From: Litorivivens sp041624475
GTDB taxonomy: Bacteria > Pseudomonadota > Gammaproteobacteria > Pseudomonadales > Spongiibacteraceae
Assembly: GCF_041624475.1 (NCBI RefSeq)
Contig: NZ_JBFJUX010000008.1
Coordinates: 86,145 to 150,144 of the forward strand
Direction: 5' to 3'
Length of the DNA stretch: 64,000 nucleotides
A model generated the notes under the pieces. It was not told the origin of the DNA. It was given only the letters and a program-made list of their open reading frames with translations, and searched no databases. Shown in pieces: positions 49,291 to 57,034 of the stretch (positions are counted from its first letter, which is position 1; each line of letters begins with the position of its first letter). The position numbers and the translations under genes were made by a program.

Positions 49291-51669
49291 ATGAAGTCCA
49301 AAACCACTTTTGGCGCGGTTGTCTTGCTGGCGATTGCCTCTACTCCAAGTTACGCCCAAGTTGCAGACAAGCGCGCCTCATCCATTGAGGAAGTCATTGT
49401 CACGGCTCGAAAAGTCGAGGAATCCCTACAGGATACCCCGGTATCGGTAGCGGCTTTCTCCAGCAGTGACCTTGAACAGATGGGAGCCAGCGAAGCCAAG
49501 GATGTGGCAAATTTTACCCCTAACCTTCGTATGCAGAAGCAGAGCGGCAGCCAGGATAACTATGCCATGGCTATTCGCGGGGTGTCGTCGGGTGAGACCG
49601 CGCTGACCATCGACCCCACGGTGGGGGTGTATATGGACGGCGTCTATCTGGCGCGATCCACAGGCCTTGCCTTTGATATCGTCGATCTTAAGCGCATTGA
49701 GGTACTGCGCGGGCCGCAGGGTACCCTGTTCGGCCGCAATACCATTGGCGGTGCGCTGAATATCATTACCGAAAAGCCCAACGGAGAGCCCGGCTTCAAG
49801 CTGGCCCTGGGGGTGGGTGACCACGGTTATGATCGGGTGATGACCTCGTTCGACTCTCCGGATTTCGGCAATCTGGCCTTTAAATTCTCGTATATGAAAA
49901 ACTCCTCCGAGCGCGAGTTGGAGAGCCTGTACAGCGGTAAGCCGCTGGGCGATGCCGAGGGCGAGTATTTCCGTCTGGCAACGCGCTGGAAGGCTTCAGA
50001 TACGGTCGCGGTGGATTATATCTACGACAAGTCGGATCGGGAAAGTAACGCCAACACCCAGCAACTTAGCCATGTGCGGGCGGTGTATGCCGATCCCAAC
50101 AGCTCTTTTTATGGCGGCCCTTATTATGAGCAGGCAGAAGCCTCGGCCAGTCAAGAGCGCCAGAGCGTGCTGCCTTTTATCAACACCGACCCGGCAGAAA
50201 GTAACTCGGATATCGACAGCCACTCGATTACCGTGGAATGGGATGTCAGTGAAAACCTGCTGGTTAAATCCATCTCCAATGTGCGCGAATGGAATAGTAA
50301 GGCGCGCGGTACCGAATTTGGCGCCTTCCCGGTACAAAACCCTGGCGATGTTGTCGATTTGCGTGATCGCTCCTCGCCTTCCAATGTGCCGGTGGGGACG
50401 CTGGTGCCGCTGTTTTCCGCTACACGCGATAACTTTCACCGGCAGATCACCCAGGAATTTCAGTTCACCGGCAAACTGCTGGATGAGCGCCTGAGCTATA
50501 CCGCCGGTATTTATCTGTTTCACGAAGAAGCCACCGAAGACAATCCCCAGCAGTTTGTGCTGCCGACCCGCTTTATCGCAACGGCAGCTACAGGGGCTAC
50601 CCTGCCGCCGATTGGTGTGGCCTCCAATGCTACCTGGCTGTCTGCGCCCTTTGCCTATGAAATGGAAAACGAATCGCGGGCGGTGTACGGCCAGTTCACC
50701 TACAATCTGTTCACTGATTTCGATATCACGCTCGGCCTGCGCTACACCGAGGATGAAAAGGAAAGCACGCTGCAGAACAATCTGGATGGCGCAAGCAGTG
50801 CAGTCCGCGTTACCAGCAGCGACGAGTGGAATAATTTCAGTCCGAGCTTCAGTCTGGACTACCGATGGTCTGATCAGGTGAGCACCTACCTGCGCATTGC
50901 CAACGGTTATCGCAGTGGTGGTTACAACGTACGCGCCCAGACCAGCAGCTCGTTCTCCACACCCTTTGATCCGGAAGAAATCACCTCTTATGAAGTGGGC
51001 ATAAAGTCAGATCTGTTTGAGCGCAGCCTGCGCTTGAATATGTCCCTGTTTCGCATGGACTACACCGACCGCCAGATTGCCCAGTTTGAGGCGGGCAGTG
51101 GTGGCGCCTCCAGTGTTATCGTCAACGCTGGCGAATCCGTCACTCAGGGGCTGGAGATAGAGTCGGTGTTTATCCCGTCGCCCGGTGTGCGGCTTATCGC
51201 CAACTACGGCTATCTCGACGTGGAGTACAAGGAATTTATTTCCGGGCCGGTTGATCCCGTGACGGGCTTTTCTGCGGGCGCCAATCGCGATGTATCTGAT
51301 GAAGTGACGGAAAACCTCTATGCGCCTGAGCACTCCGGCGCTGTTGCCATAGAGTACCAACCAGCGCCCTGGTCTTTTGGCCAGATGACCTTCCGTCTGG
51401 ATGCGACTTACGTCGATTCCATCAGCTTCCACCCCCAGCTCTTTCTGTACGACCAGACCGAGGCCTACACCCTGGTTAATGCCCGGGCAACGCTGGCGGA
51501 TATCCCGCTGGCCGATGGGCGTCTGCGCGTGGCCCTGTGGGGCAAAAACCTGACCGATAAGGAATACCGGGAGTTCGGTATCGATTTTGGCTTACTGGGT
51601 TTTGCGGTAAACAACTACGGTGTACTGCGCCGGGCTGGCATTGATATTGTTTACCAGTTTGGTGAATGA
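49291..51669 (+). CDS. TonB-dependent outer-membrane receptor (second of a tandem pair)
   Basis: This 792-residue paralogue of the previous receptor has a signal peptide ending TPSYAQV, TonB box IEEVIVTARKVEESL, plug motif VYMDGVYLARSTGLAFDI, and C-terminus DKEYREFGIDFGLLGFAV then DIVYQFGE. Compared with the first copy, the plug and last strands are nearly unchanged while surface loops differ, as expected for divergence in ligand choice. It is preceded by a terminator, so it has its own promoter (about 80 bases), which allows separate regulation. Confidence 0.94.
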   Translation: MKSKTTFGAVVLLAIASTPSYAQVADKRASSIEEVIVTARKVEESLQDTPVSVAAFSSSDLEQMGASEAKDVANFTPNLRMQKQSGSQDNYAMAIRGVSSGETALTIDPTVGVYMDGVYLARSTGLAFDIVDLKRIEVLRGPQGTLFGRNTIGGALNIITEKPNGEPGFKLALGVGDHGYDRVMTSFDSPDFGNLAFKFSYMKNSSERELESLYSGKPLGDAEGEYFRLATRWKASDTVAVDYIYDKSDRESNANTQQLSHVRAVYADPNSSFYGGPYYEQAEASASQERQSVLPFINTDPAESNSDIDSHSITVEWDVSENLLVKSISNVREWNSKARGTEFGAFPVQNPGDVVDLRDRSSPSNVPVGTLVPLFSATRDNFHRQITQEFQFTGKLLDERLSYTAGIYLFHEEATEDNPQQFVLPTRFIATAATGATLPPIGVASNATWLSAPFAYEMENESRAVYGQFTYNLFTDFDITLGLRYTEDEKESTLQNNLDGASSAVRVTSSDEWNNFSPSFSLDYRWSDQVSTYLRIANGYRSGGYNVRAQTSSSFSTPFDPEEITSYEVGIKSDLFERSLRLNMSLFRMDYTDRQIAQFEAGSGGASSVIVNAGESVTQGLEIESVFIPSPGVRLIANYGYLDVEYKEFISGPVDPVTGFSAGANRDVSDEVTENLYAPEHSGAVAIEYQPAPWSFGQMTFRLDATYVDSISFHPQLFLYDQTEAYTLVNARATLADIPLADGRLRVALWGKNLTDKEYREFGIDFGLLGFAVNNYGVLRRAGIDIVYQFGE

Positions 51670-51677
51670 GCATTATT

Positions 51678-51700
51678 GCGGCCGTTCATGCAGCGGCCGC
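51678..51700. terminator. Convergent GC-rich hairpin, possible terminator
   Basis: GCGGCCG-9-CGGCCGC perfect inverted repeat lies between the receptor stop and the convergent DUF1704 stop. There is no T-run, so termination would need another factor or be weak. Confidence 0.45.
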
Positions 51701-51701
51701 C

Positions 51702-52991
51702 TCATCTATCAGGTAAGTGGGTGAACAATTCCTGAAAATGCTGCTGGATGCTGTTCATATCGATCAGCGACATACCGCTGGAAAAACCAAACCACACATA
51801 GAGGCCGTTTAAGTCCCGGAACATGGGCGGCAAAAAAGTGGGTGCTTCGATAATGCCTTCCAGGTGGTATTGATAGAGCACCGGAATATCATCCAGCGTC
51901 ACTTTGCCTGCAAACAAAAAGGGCAGCAGTTGCGGCGCGCCGGACAGAATGGCCGACTTGATAAAGTTCACCGTTTCGATAAAACCGCGCACGTAGGACA
52001 GGTCCTTGGTGAAACAGGAACCACCGCTGACATCTCCGCCCCGAAAGGTGCGTTGGGCAATGGTGTAGGCATCGCTTTCGCTCAGCCCCTTCTCCACAAA
52101 ATACCGAAATACCTCAATGAAATCAGCGCCGCGTTCGGCCATATCGATCGCTACCACCCGGTCAGTAATGCGCCGTGCGCGATTGGGGTAGGAACTGAAG
52201 GTGAGAGTTTCAATCAGTACGGCAAGCCCTTCTTGGATGGCGGTGATGCGGGGTGAGCCCACACTCAGCCAGGTGGCCCAGGGCTGGGCGCGGCCGTTCA
52301 GTGTGGTGCCCAAATGTACCCAGCCTTCGTGTACCTCCAGTACCTGAATATCCAGTGCAGAAAAGTGCGCCTGACTATTGATCTTGAGCGTGTCGCCACC
52401 GGCGGAAGCGTCTGAAACGATGCCGTCGGACAGGGCGACCTTAATGGCCCCGGCGGGAAAGTAGGGTTCCAGTCGACTGCGAAGTTGGGTGACAGCCGTT
52501 TCGGCGTCGATGGTTTTTGGGTAGGCGGTATTGAGTTTGAGCGCGGCCGGCAGCGAAAAGATATGGGTCAGGCGTTCACTCAATTGCAGCAGGGTTTTGC
52601 GATCGCCGCGCAGGTGATCGCTGGCGGAGCCGTAGAGCCGCTGGGAGTTATGCATAAAGCCGGGTTTGCCGCGCTGCAGCAGCATATCAATCACCAGCTG
52701 ATACTGTTCTGCGGTCTGCTGCAGCATCAGACCCAGCGGATCACTGGGGCCCAGGCTGGTGCGAATGCGCTGCTGCAGGTCGCGCAGGGCGGCCTGGGTG
52801 GTGGCCGCGTCAAAGTTGAGTTTCTGCTTTTCGTAGAAAGCCGCATCGACTGGTGGCAAGCGGGTGCCACCGTGATTGAGAAAGTCGACCTTGTACTGGT
52901 AGGGCCATTTGATGGCGTCCAGCACGAGTATCGGTTTTTGCAGGGCCAGAAGTTCGTTGGACAGGGCTTTCAGCTGTTCGCGGTAGGTCAC
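51702..52991 (-). CDS. DUF1704 metallopeptidase-like protein (MATCAP-related)
   Basis: This 429-residue DUF1704 protein has the zinc-peptidase motif HExxxH in VHEGWVHLG and the family's QEGLA motif (IQEGLAVLIET). A further downstream Glu (DFIEVFRYF) may be the third ligand. The family is related to the eukaryotic MATCAP proteases that remove C-terminal tyrosine or glutamate from tubulin. It is the last gene in a GTGA-overlapping operon with a GNAT-C39 fusion and a DUF2817 peptidase, divergent from a RimK-type ligase. This supports a role in removing peptide tags; the target in bacteria is unknown. Confidence 0.85.
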   Translation of the reverse strand: MTYREQLKALSNELLALQKPILVLDAIKWPYQYKVDFLNHGGTRLPPVDAAFYEKQKLNFDAATTQAALRDLQQRIRTSLGPSDPLGLMLQQTAEQYQLVIDMLLQRGKPGFMHNSQRLYGSASDHLRGDRKTLLQLSERLTHIFSLPAALKLNTAYPKTIDAETAVTQLRSRLEPYFPAGAIKVALSDGIVSDASAGGDTLKINSQAHFSALDIQVLEVHEGWVHLGTTLNGRAQPWATWLSVGSPRITAIQEGLAVLIETLTFSSYPNRARRITDRVVAIDMAERGADFIEVFRYFVEKGLSESDAYTIAQRTFRGGDVSGGSCFTKDLSYVRGFIETVNFIKSAILSGAPQLLPFLFAGKVTLDDIPVLYQYHLEGIIEAPTFLPPMFRDLNGLYVWFGFSSGMSLIDMNSIQQHFQELFTHLPDR

Positions 52992-54097
52992 GCGGTCTCC
53001 CGATCAGGTTTGTCGAGCACCAGAAAGGCGCGAAGTTTACGGCGTCCAAAGGCCGCCATGCGGACAAAGTTCTCCACCGGAATCGGCGCACGGCGGTAGT
53101 CGGCGGTTTGCCAGGGTGCATCCGGCGGGTCCGGGTCGTTGATATAAACAAAGTCTTCATTGGCGTAGCTGACAAACACCCAGTGCGGCGCCTTGTTTCT
53201 GTTTAGCATCCAGGTGCTGATCAGGGCAACCACCGGGCGCTTGAGTGACAGAATGTCCTGAATCTCCTGTGCATTCAGGCTTTGCTGGCGCACTTCCAGG
53301 TCTGCGGCCTGCATCTGCGCTTCAAAGGTCTGATGCACCAGAGTCAGAACCCGCTTCTTGTCTTCACCGCGTACCGAGTCGAGAAAGGGTATCTCGTCGG
53401 TATTGATATACAGCACAGGGCGATAGCCGCGTGCGCTGGCGCTGAGGGCTAGGCCGTGGGGCGAGCAGCCGCCGTGTCCGGCGGTCATAAAGATTGTGGT
53501 GGCTTCACGCCAGATTTGCAGCTCTTCCTGCGGGCCCGGCTGGTAGCTCTTGTTCAGGGCCTGCATGGCCATCATCAGCGACGCGGGACCGCAGGTGAAT
53601 TCCGTGGTCTGCTGATAGTAGGGGGCGGGTGCCGTGGTCGGCGGAACCGGGAGCAGGCGCTTTTCCAACTGCTCCGCGTCGGCCCCGTCTTCATAGTATT
53701 GCTTGATATGAGCAAAGGGTTTGTAGCCGAACTTGCGATACAACTCTAGGGCCGCGGTATTGCCGCTGGCCACTTCAAGGCGAATAAACAGACAGTAACG
53801 GCGAGCCGCAATTGCCTCGGCCTGTTCCAGGAGTTTACTGGCAACGCCCTTGCCCCGGGCGACCGGCGACACTGCAATCGAATAGATGCGCGCAAGGCTG
53901 GTGCCCGAGCGGAACAGCACCAGTACATAGCCGAGCAGGTTGCCGGCCTCTTCAGCCACCAGCAGGTTGTGGGCGCCTTTGCTGACAAAGCGCATAAAAC
54001 TGCGGCGTGACAGGCGGTCGGTAGAGAAGCAGGTCTCTTCCAAGTGCAGTAGCGCGTCGATATCAAAGCGCGTGCCCGCGCGAACAACCACAGTCAC
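52988..54097 (-). CDS. GNAT acetyltransferase fused to a C39-like peptidase
   Basis: This 369-residue two-domain protein has an N-terminal RimI-like GNAT domain (YSIAVSPVARGKGVASKLLEQA with the acetyl-CoA R-x-x-G-x-A pattern; RLEVASGNTAALELYRKFGY). Residues ~160-360 are a papain-like C39 domain with catalytic Cys in TEFTCGPASLMMAMQ, His in PHWVFVSYAN and Asp in YINDPDPP. The fusion recurs beside RimK-type ligases in bacteria. It overlaps both neighbours by four bases (GTGA), so the three proteins are made together. Possible roles are N-acetylation and cleavage of a small peptide product. Confidence 0.9.
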   Translation of the reverse strand: MTVVVRAGTRFDIDALLHLEETCFSTDRLSRRSFMRFVSKGAHNLLVAEEAGNLLGYVLVLFRSGTSLARIYSIAVSPVARGKGVASKLLEQAEAIAARRYCLFIRLEVASGNTAALELYRKFGYKPFAHIKQYYEDGADAEQLEKRLLPVPPTTAPAPYYQQTTEFTCGPASLMMAMQALNKSYQPGPQEELQIWREATTIFMTAGHGGCSPHGLALSASARGYRPVLYINTDEIPFLDSVRGEDKKRVLTLVHQTFEAQMQAADLEVRQQSLNAQEIQDILSLKRPVVALISTWMLNRNKAPHWVFVSYANEDFVYINDPDPPDAPWQTADYRRAPIPVENFVRMAAFGRRKLRAFLVLDKPDRETA

Positions 54098-55176
54098 GAG
54101 TGTGCCATTCCTTCCAGTGCGAGGCTGACGACCTGGCGGGCGCGCAGCAGAACGGACTGTTGCCAGTTCCTGTCCTGAGGGTAGAAGAAATCGCGCAGGG
54201 CCGCCACGTTGGCCTGTGTCAGGTCACGCTTGAACTGTCCATCCCGGCATTGCCGGTAGTAACGCTGTTCATCGATCAGAACGTTGAGCATGGCGTCGGC
54301 GGTATAGGTGCCAAATTCAAGGGTGACAAAACTGCCGCGCTCACCCATCAGGCGATGCCAGAAATAATCGAGCAGACCAATCTTGGGCGCTGAGATGGAT
54401 TCACCCAGCGCACTCGACATGGCGTTGGCGCCATACCACTGCCGGGCCAACTCGAAGCCAGCCGTGTTTTGCGGGTGATCGCTGATGACCTCGCCATAGC
54501 CATAGGGGCCGAGCCCGGTGTGCAGGTCGATAACGGCAATGCGTTGAGCTCTCTGAAAGAGCGGGCTTTGCTTGCGTGATTCCAGCCATTGCCGCGACCA
54601 GCTCGGGCCGTGGCCACCAAAATACAGACCATTGGGATATTGGTACTGGCCCCGGCTAATGCCGTCGAGCGTTCGGCTGTCAAAACTGCTCAGCCCGCCT
54701 TCGGTGCTGCTTAACAGGCGATGCATGCTGGCATACGCGCCGTTGTTGGGGAGGCCTGCTTTGAAGTCGATAAAGTTGCGGTTGAGGTCGATGCCCTCGT
54801 GGTCGCAGCGGCGCAGCCAGGCAAAGCCCCACGGGTTGAGGGCGTGAATCATAAGAATGCCCAGCTTGGGGTTTTCGAGCAGCGCAGAGGCTTCAGTTAA
54901 CAGGTTGCTCTGTACCGCCGAGCCGACAAAACCCTCAACACCGTGAGTGCCCGATATAAGCACCAGCAGCTGCTCGGGGGTTGGGGTTTGGGACAGCAAC
55001 AGCCAGTCTGAATGGAGGGCGCTGCCATCGGGGCCGGCCTCCGGGTGGCGGTGTTGAATCCAGTCGAAACCCGGCAGCGAGCGCAGCGATTCAGCCCGGT
55101 CGAGAAAGGTTTTTCGCGCCTGTCGGTAGTCGCAGGAAAAGGCGCCAAGATCGAGATCGGGCAGAAGTGCTGGCAT
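54094..55176 (-). CDS. DUF2817 zinc carboxypeptidase (M14-like)
   Basis: This 360-residue member of the DUF2817/M14-related family has the zinc-binding SGTHGVEGFVGSA region (H...E), the substrate-binding arginine in DLNRNFIDF, the later His in IDLHTGLGPYGYG and the catalytic Glu in VTLEFGTY. It would remove C-terminal amino acids from peptides. It is the first gene of the operon, starting 145 bases from the divergent ATP-grasp gene; no signal peptide is visible, so it acts in the cytosol. Confidence 0.85.
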   Translation of the reverse strand: MPALLPDLDLGAFSCDYRQARKTFLDRAESLRSLPGFDWIQHRHPEAGPDGSALHSDWLLLSQTPTPEQLLVLISGTHGVEGFVGSAVQSNLLTEASALLENPKLGILMIHALNPWGFAWLRRCDHEGIDLNRNFIDFKAGLPNNGAYASMHRLLSSTEGGLSSFDSRTLDGISRGQYQYPNGLYFGGHGPSWSRQWLESRKQSPLFQRAQRIAVIDLHTGLGPYGYGEVISDHPQNTAGFELARQWYGANAMSSALGESISAPKIGLLDYFWHRLMGERGSFVTLEFGTYTADAMLNVLIDEQRYYRQCRDGQFKRDLTQANVAALRDFFYPQDRNWQQSVLLRARQVVSLALEGMAHS

Positions 55177-55321
55177 GGCCGGAATACCTGCGGTGGGCTG
55201 GAAAAAGTAGCTGAATCATACGCCGCTTTTACGGGCTGTAAATAAGTATTGCAGGCCTATTGTTAAATCTCTATTTTGGGCTGACAATTCGCCGGTTTTC
55301 ACCTTCCCAGAGCGTACCTTA

Positions 55322-56791
55322 ATGCCCCGATTTTACGTGGTTGTCGACGACCTTTCCGACTGGTCTCCCTACTACCCCAGCCAGGATGTCATCACCTTTG
55401 AAGACTACCTTGCCCAGGTCAGCACCCGCGCCAGCGAGCGGGTGCGCGTGGTCAACCTCTGTCGCAACTACAAGTATCTTGGCAGCGCCTGGTATTGCGC
55501 ACTGCTGGCTGAGGCGCGCGGGCACCACGCCTTCCCTTCCGTGCGCACCTTGAGTGACTTCCGCTCCCGCTCCCTGTCGGATATTCAGCTGGACGGTATT
55601 GATCCCTCACTGCGTAAATTACCTGCCGGTGATAAGACCGAGATGAAAGTGCGCATCTGGTTTGGCGAGTGTCTGCGTAGCGAATTTGCGCCGCTGGCGA
55701 AGAAACTGTTTGAGCGCTTTCCCTGCCCGTTAATGGAGGTCTCACTGGCCTTTGACAAGCACTGGGAAATTGATCGGATCCGGCCGGTTTCGTTGCGCGA
55801 TCTCAAGGTGGCTGAAGAGCAGGAAGCCTTTGCCAACGCCTTTGAGCGCTTCAGCAATAAATTGTGGCGCAAGCCGCGTGCGGGTAAGCGCTTTCGTTAT
55901 GACTTGGCGATGCTGGCGAACCCTGACGAGGATATGCCGCCCAGCGACAAGGTGGCACTGAAGAAATTTATCAAGGCCGGTGAAGAGCTGGGCATCGCCA
56001 CTGAGCTGATCACGCCGCGTGACTTTATGCGTATCCCCGAGTACGACGGTCTGTTTATTCGCGAGACCACGGCCGTGGGGCACCACACTTACCGCTTTGC
56101 GAAAAAAGCAGAGGCAGAGGGTATGGTTGTTATCGACGATCCGACCTCCATCTTGCGCTGCACCAACAAGGTGTATCTGGCCGAACTGTTGAACAAGCAG
56201 AATATTCCCACGCCGCAGACCCGCATTCTGCACAAGAGCGATGCGCCCAGGTTGGCTGAAAAGTTGGCGGATATGGAATTTCCATTGGTACTGAAGGTGC
56301 CCGACGGCTCCTTTTCCCGCGGCGTGGTAAAAGTGGCGAACCGCAAGGAGCTGGAAGAGCAGGGCAGCTTGTTGCTGAAAAGCTCGGCTCTTTTGTTGGT
56401 GCAGGAGTACATGTATACCGAGTACGACTGGCGTATTGGTGTGTTCAACAATAAAGCGCTGTACGCCTGCCGCTACTACATGGTGAAAAACCACTGGCAG
56501 ATCTACAAGCACGGTGCTGACAGCAGTGTGAAGTCCGGTGGCTTTGATGCCATGCCGACCTTTGAAGCACCCAAGCCGGTGGTCGACGCGGCGCTCGCCG
56601 CCTGCAAGCTGATTGGGGATGGCTTTTATGGGGTCGATCTGAAGCAGGCGGGTGATCGGGTGGCAGTTATAGAGGTCAACGACAACCCCAGTATTGATTC
56701 GGGTGTGGAAGACCAGTACCTCGGCAATCAGTTGTATACGTCCTTTATGGAGGAGTTTCTGCGACGTCTGGAAGAGCGGCGCCGTAAGTAA
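55322..56791 (+). CDS. RimK-type ATP-grasp ligase with RLAN N-terminal domain
   Basis: This 489-residue ligase has an N-terminal RLAN domain (PRFYVVVDDLSDWSPYYPSQ and WFGECLRSEFAPLAKKLF) and a C-terminal RimK-like ATP-grasp domain (FPLVLKVPDGSFSRGVVKVAN; EVNDNPSIDSGVEDQ as the Mg/ATP acid and Asn). Such enzymes add amino acids, often glutamate, to proteins or peptides with ATP. It is divergent from, and probably co-regulated with, the DUF2817/GNAT-C39/DUF1704 operon; the 145-base gap holds both promoters. Together they look like a writing and erasing pathway for peptide tags. Confidence 0.9.
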   Translation: MPRFYVVVDDLSDWSPYYPSQDVITFEDYLAQVSTRASERVRVVNLCRNYKYLGSAWYCALLAEARGHHAFPSVRTLSDFRSRSLSDIQLDGIDPSLRKLPAGDKTEMKVRIWFGECLRSEFAPLAKKLFERFPCPLMEVSLAFDKHWEIDRIRPVSLRDLKVAEEQEAFANAFERFSNKLWRKPRAGKRFRYDLAMLANPDEDMPPSDKVALKKFIKAGEELGIATELITPRDFMRIPEYDGLFIRETTAVGHHTYRFAKKAEAEGMVVIDDPTSILRCTNKVYLAELLNKQNIPTPQTRILHKSDAPRLAEKLADMEFPLVLKVPDGSFSRGVVKVANRKELEEQGSLLLKSSALLLVQEYMYTEYDWRIGVFNNKALYACRYYMVKNHWQIYKHGADSSVKSGGFDAMPTFEAPKPVVDAALAACKLIGDGFYGVDLKQAGDRVAVIEVNDNPSIDSGVEDQYLGNQLYTSFMEEFLRRLEERRRK

Positions 56792-57034
56792 GGCGTTGGA
56801 CAGATTTGTTCTAGTTATATAGCTAAATGGTATATCAATGTGCAGTGGCTGCCGCGATTTCAAATGGGGCGCGTCGAATTTAATGTATGAATAACAAGGG
56901 CTTGTGGCACCGTCGCGGTTTTGGGCGGCGGCCCGCGCAAGCGGCCTGACGCTGGCGTTTTGTCGACAGCCCATGTCGGGCGTTTTTCTCAAATTTCCAA
57001 TTCTGTTTCCTTTCTCTAAAATGCGCGCACCTTG

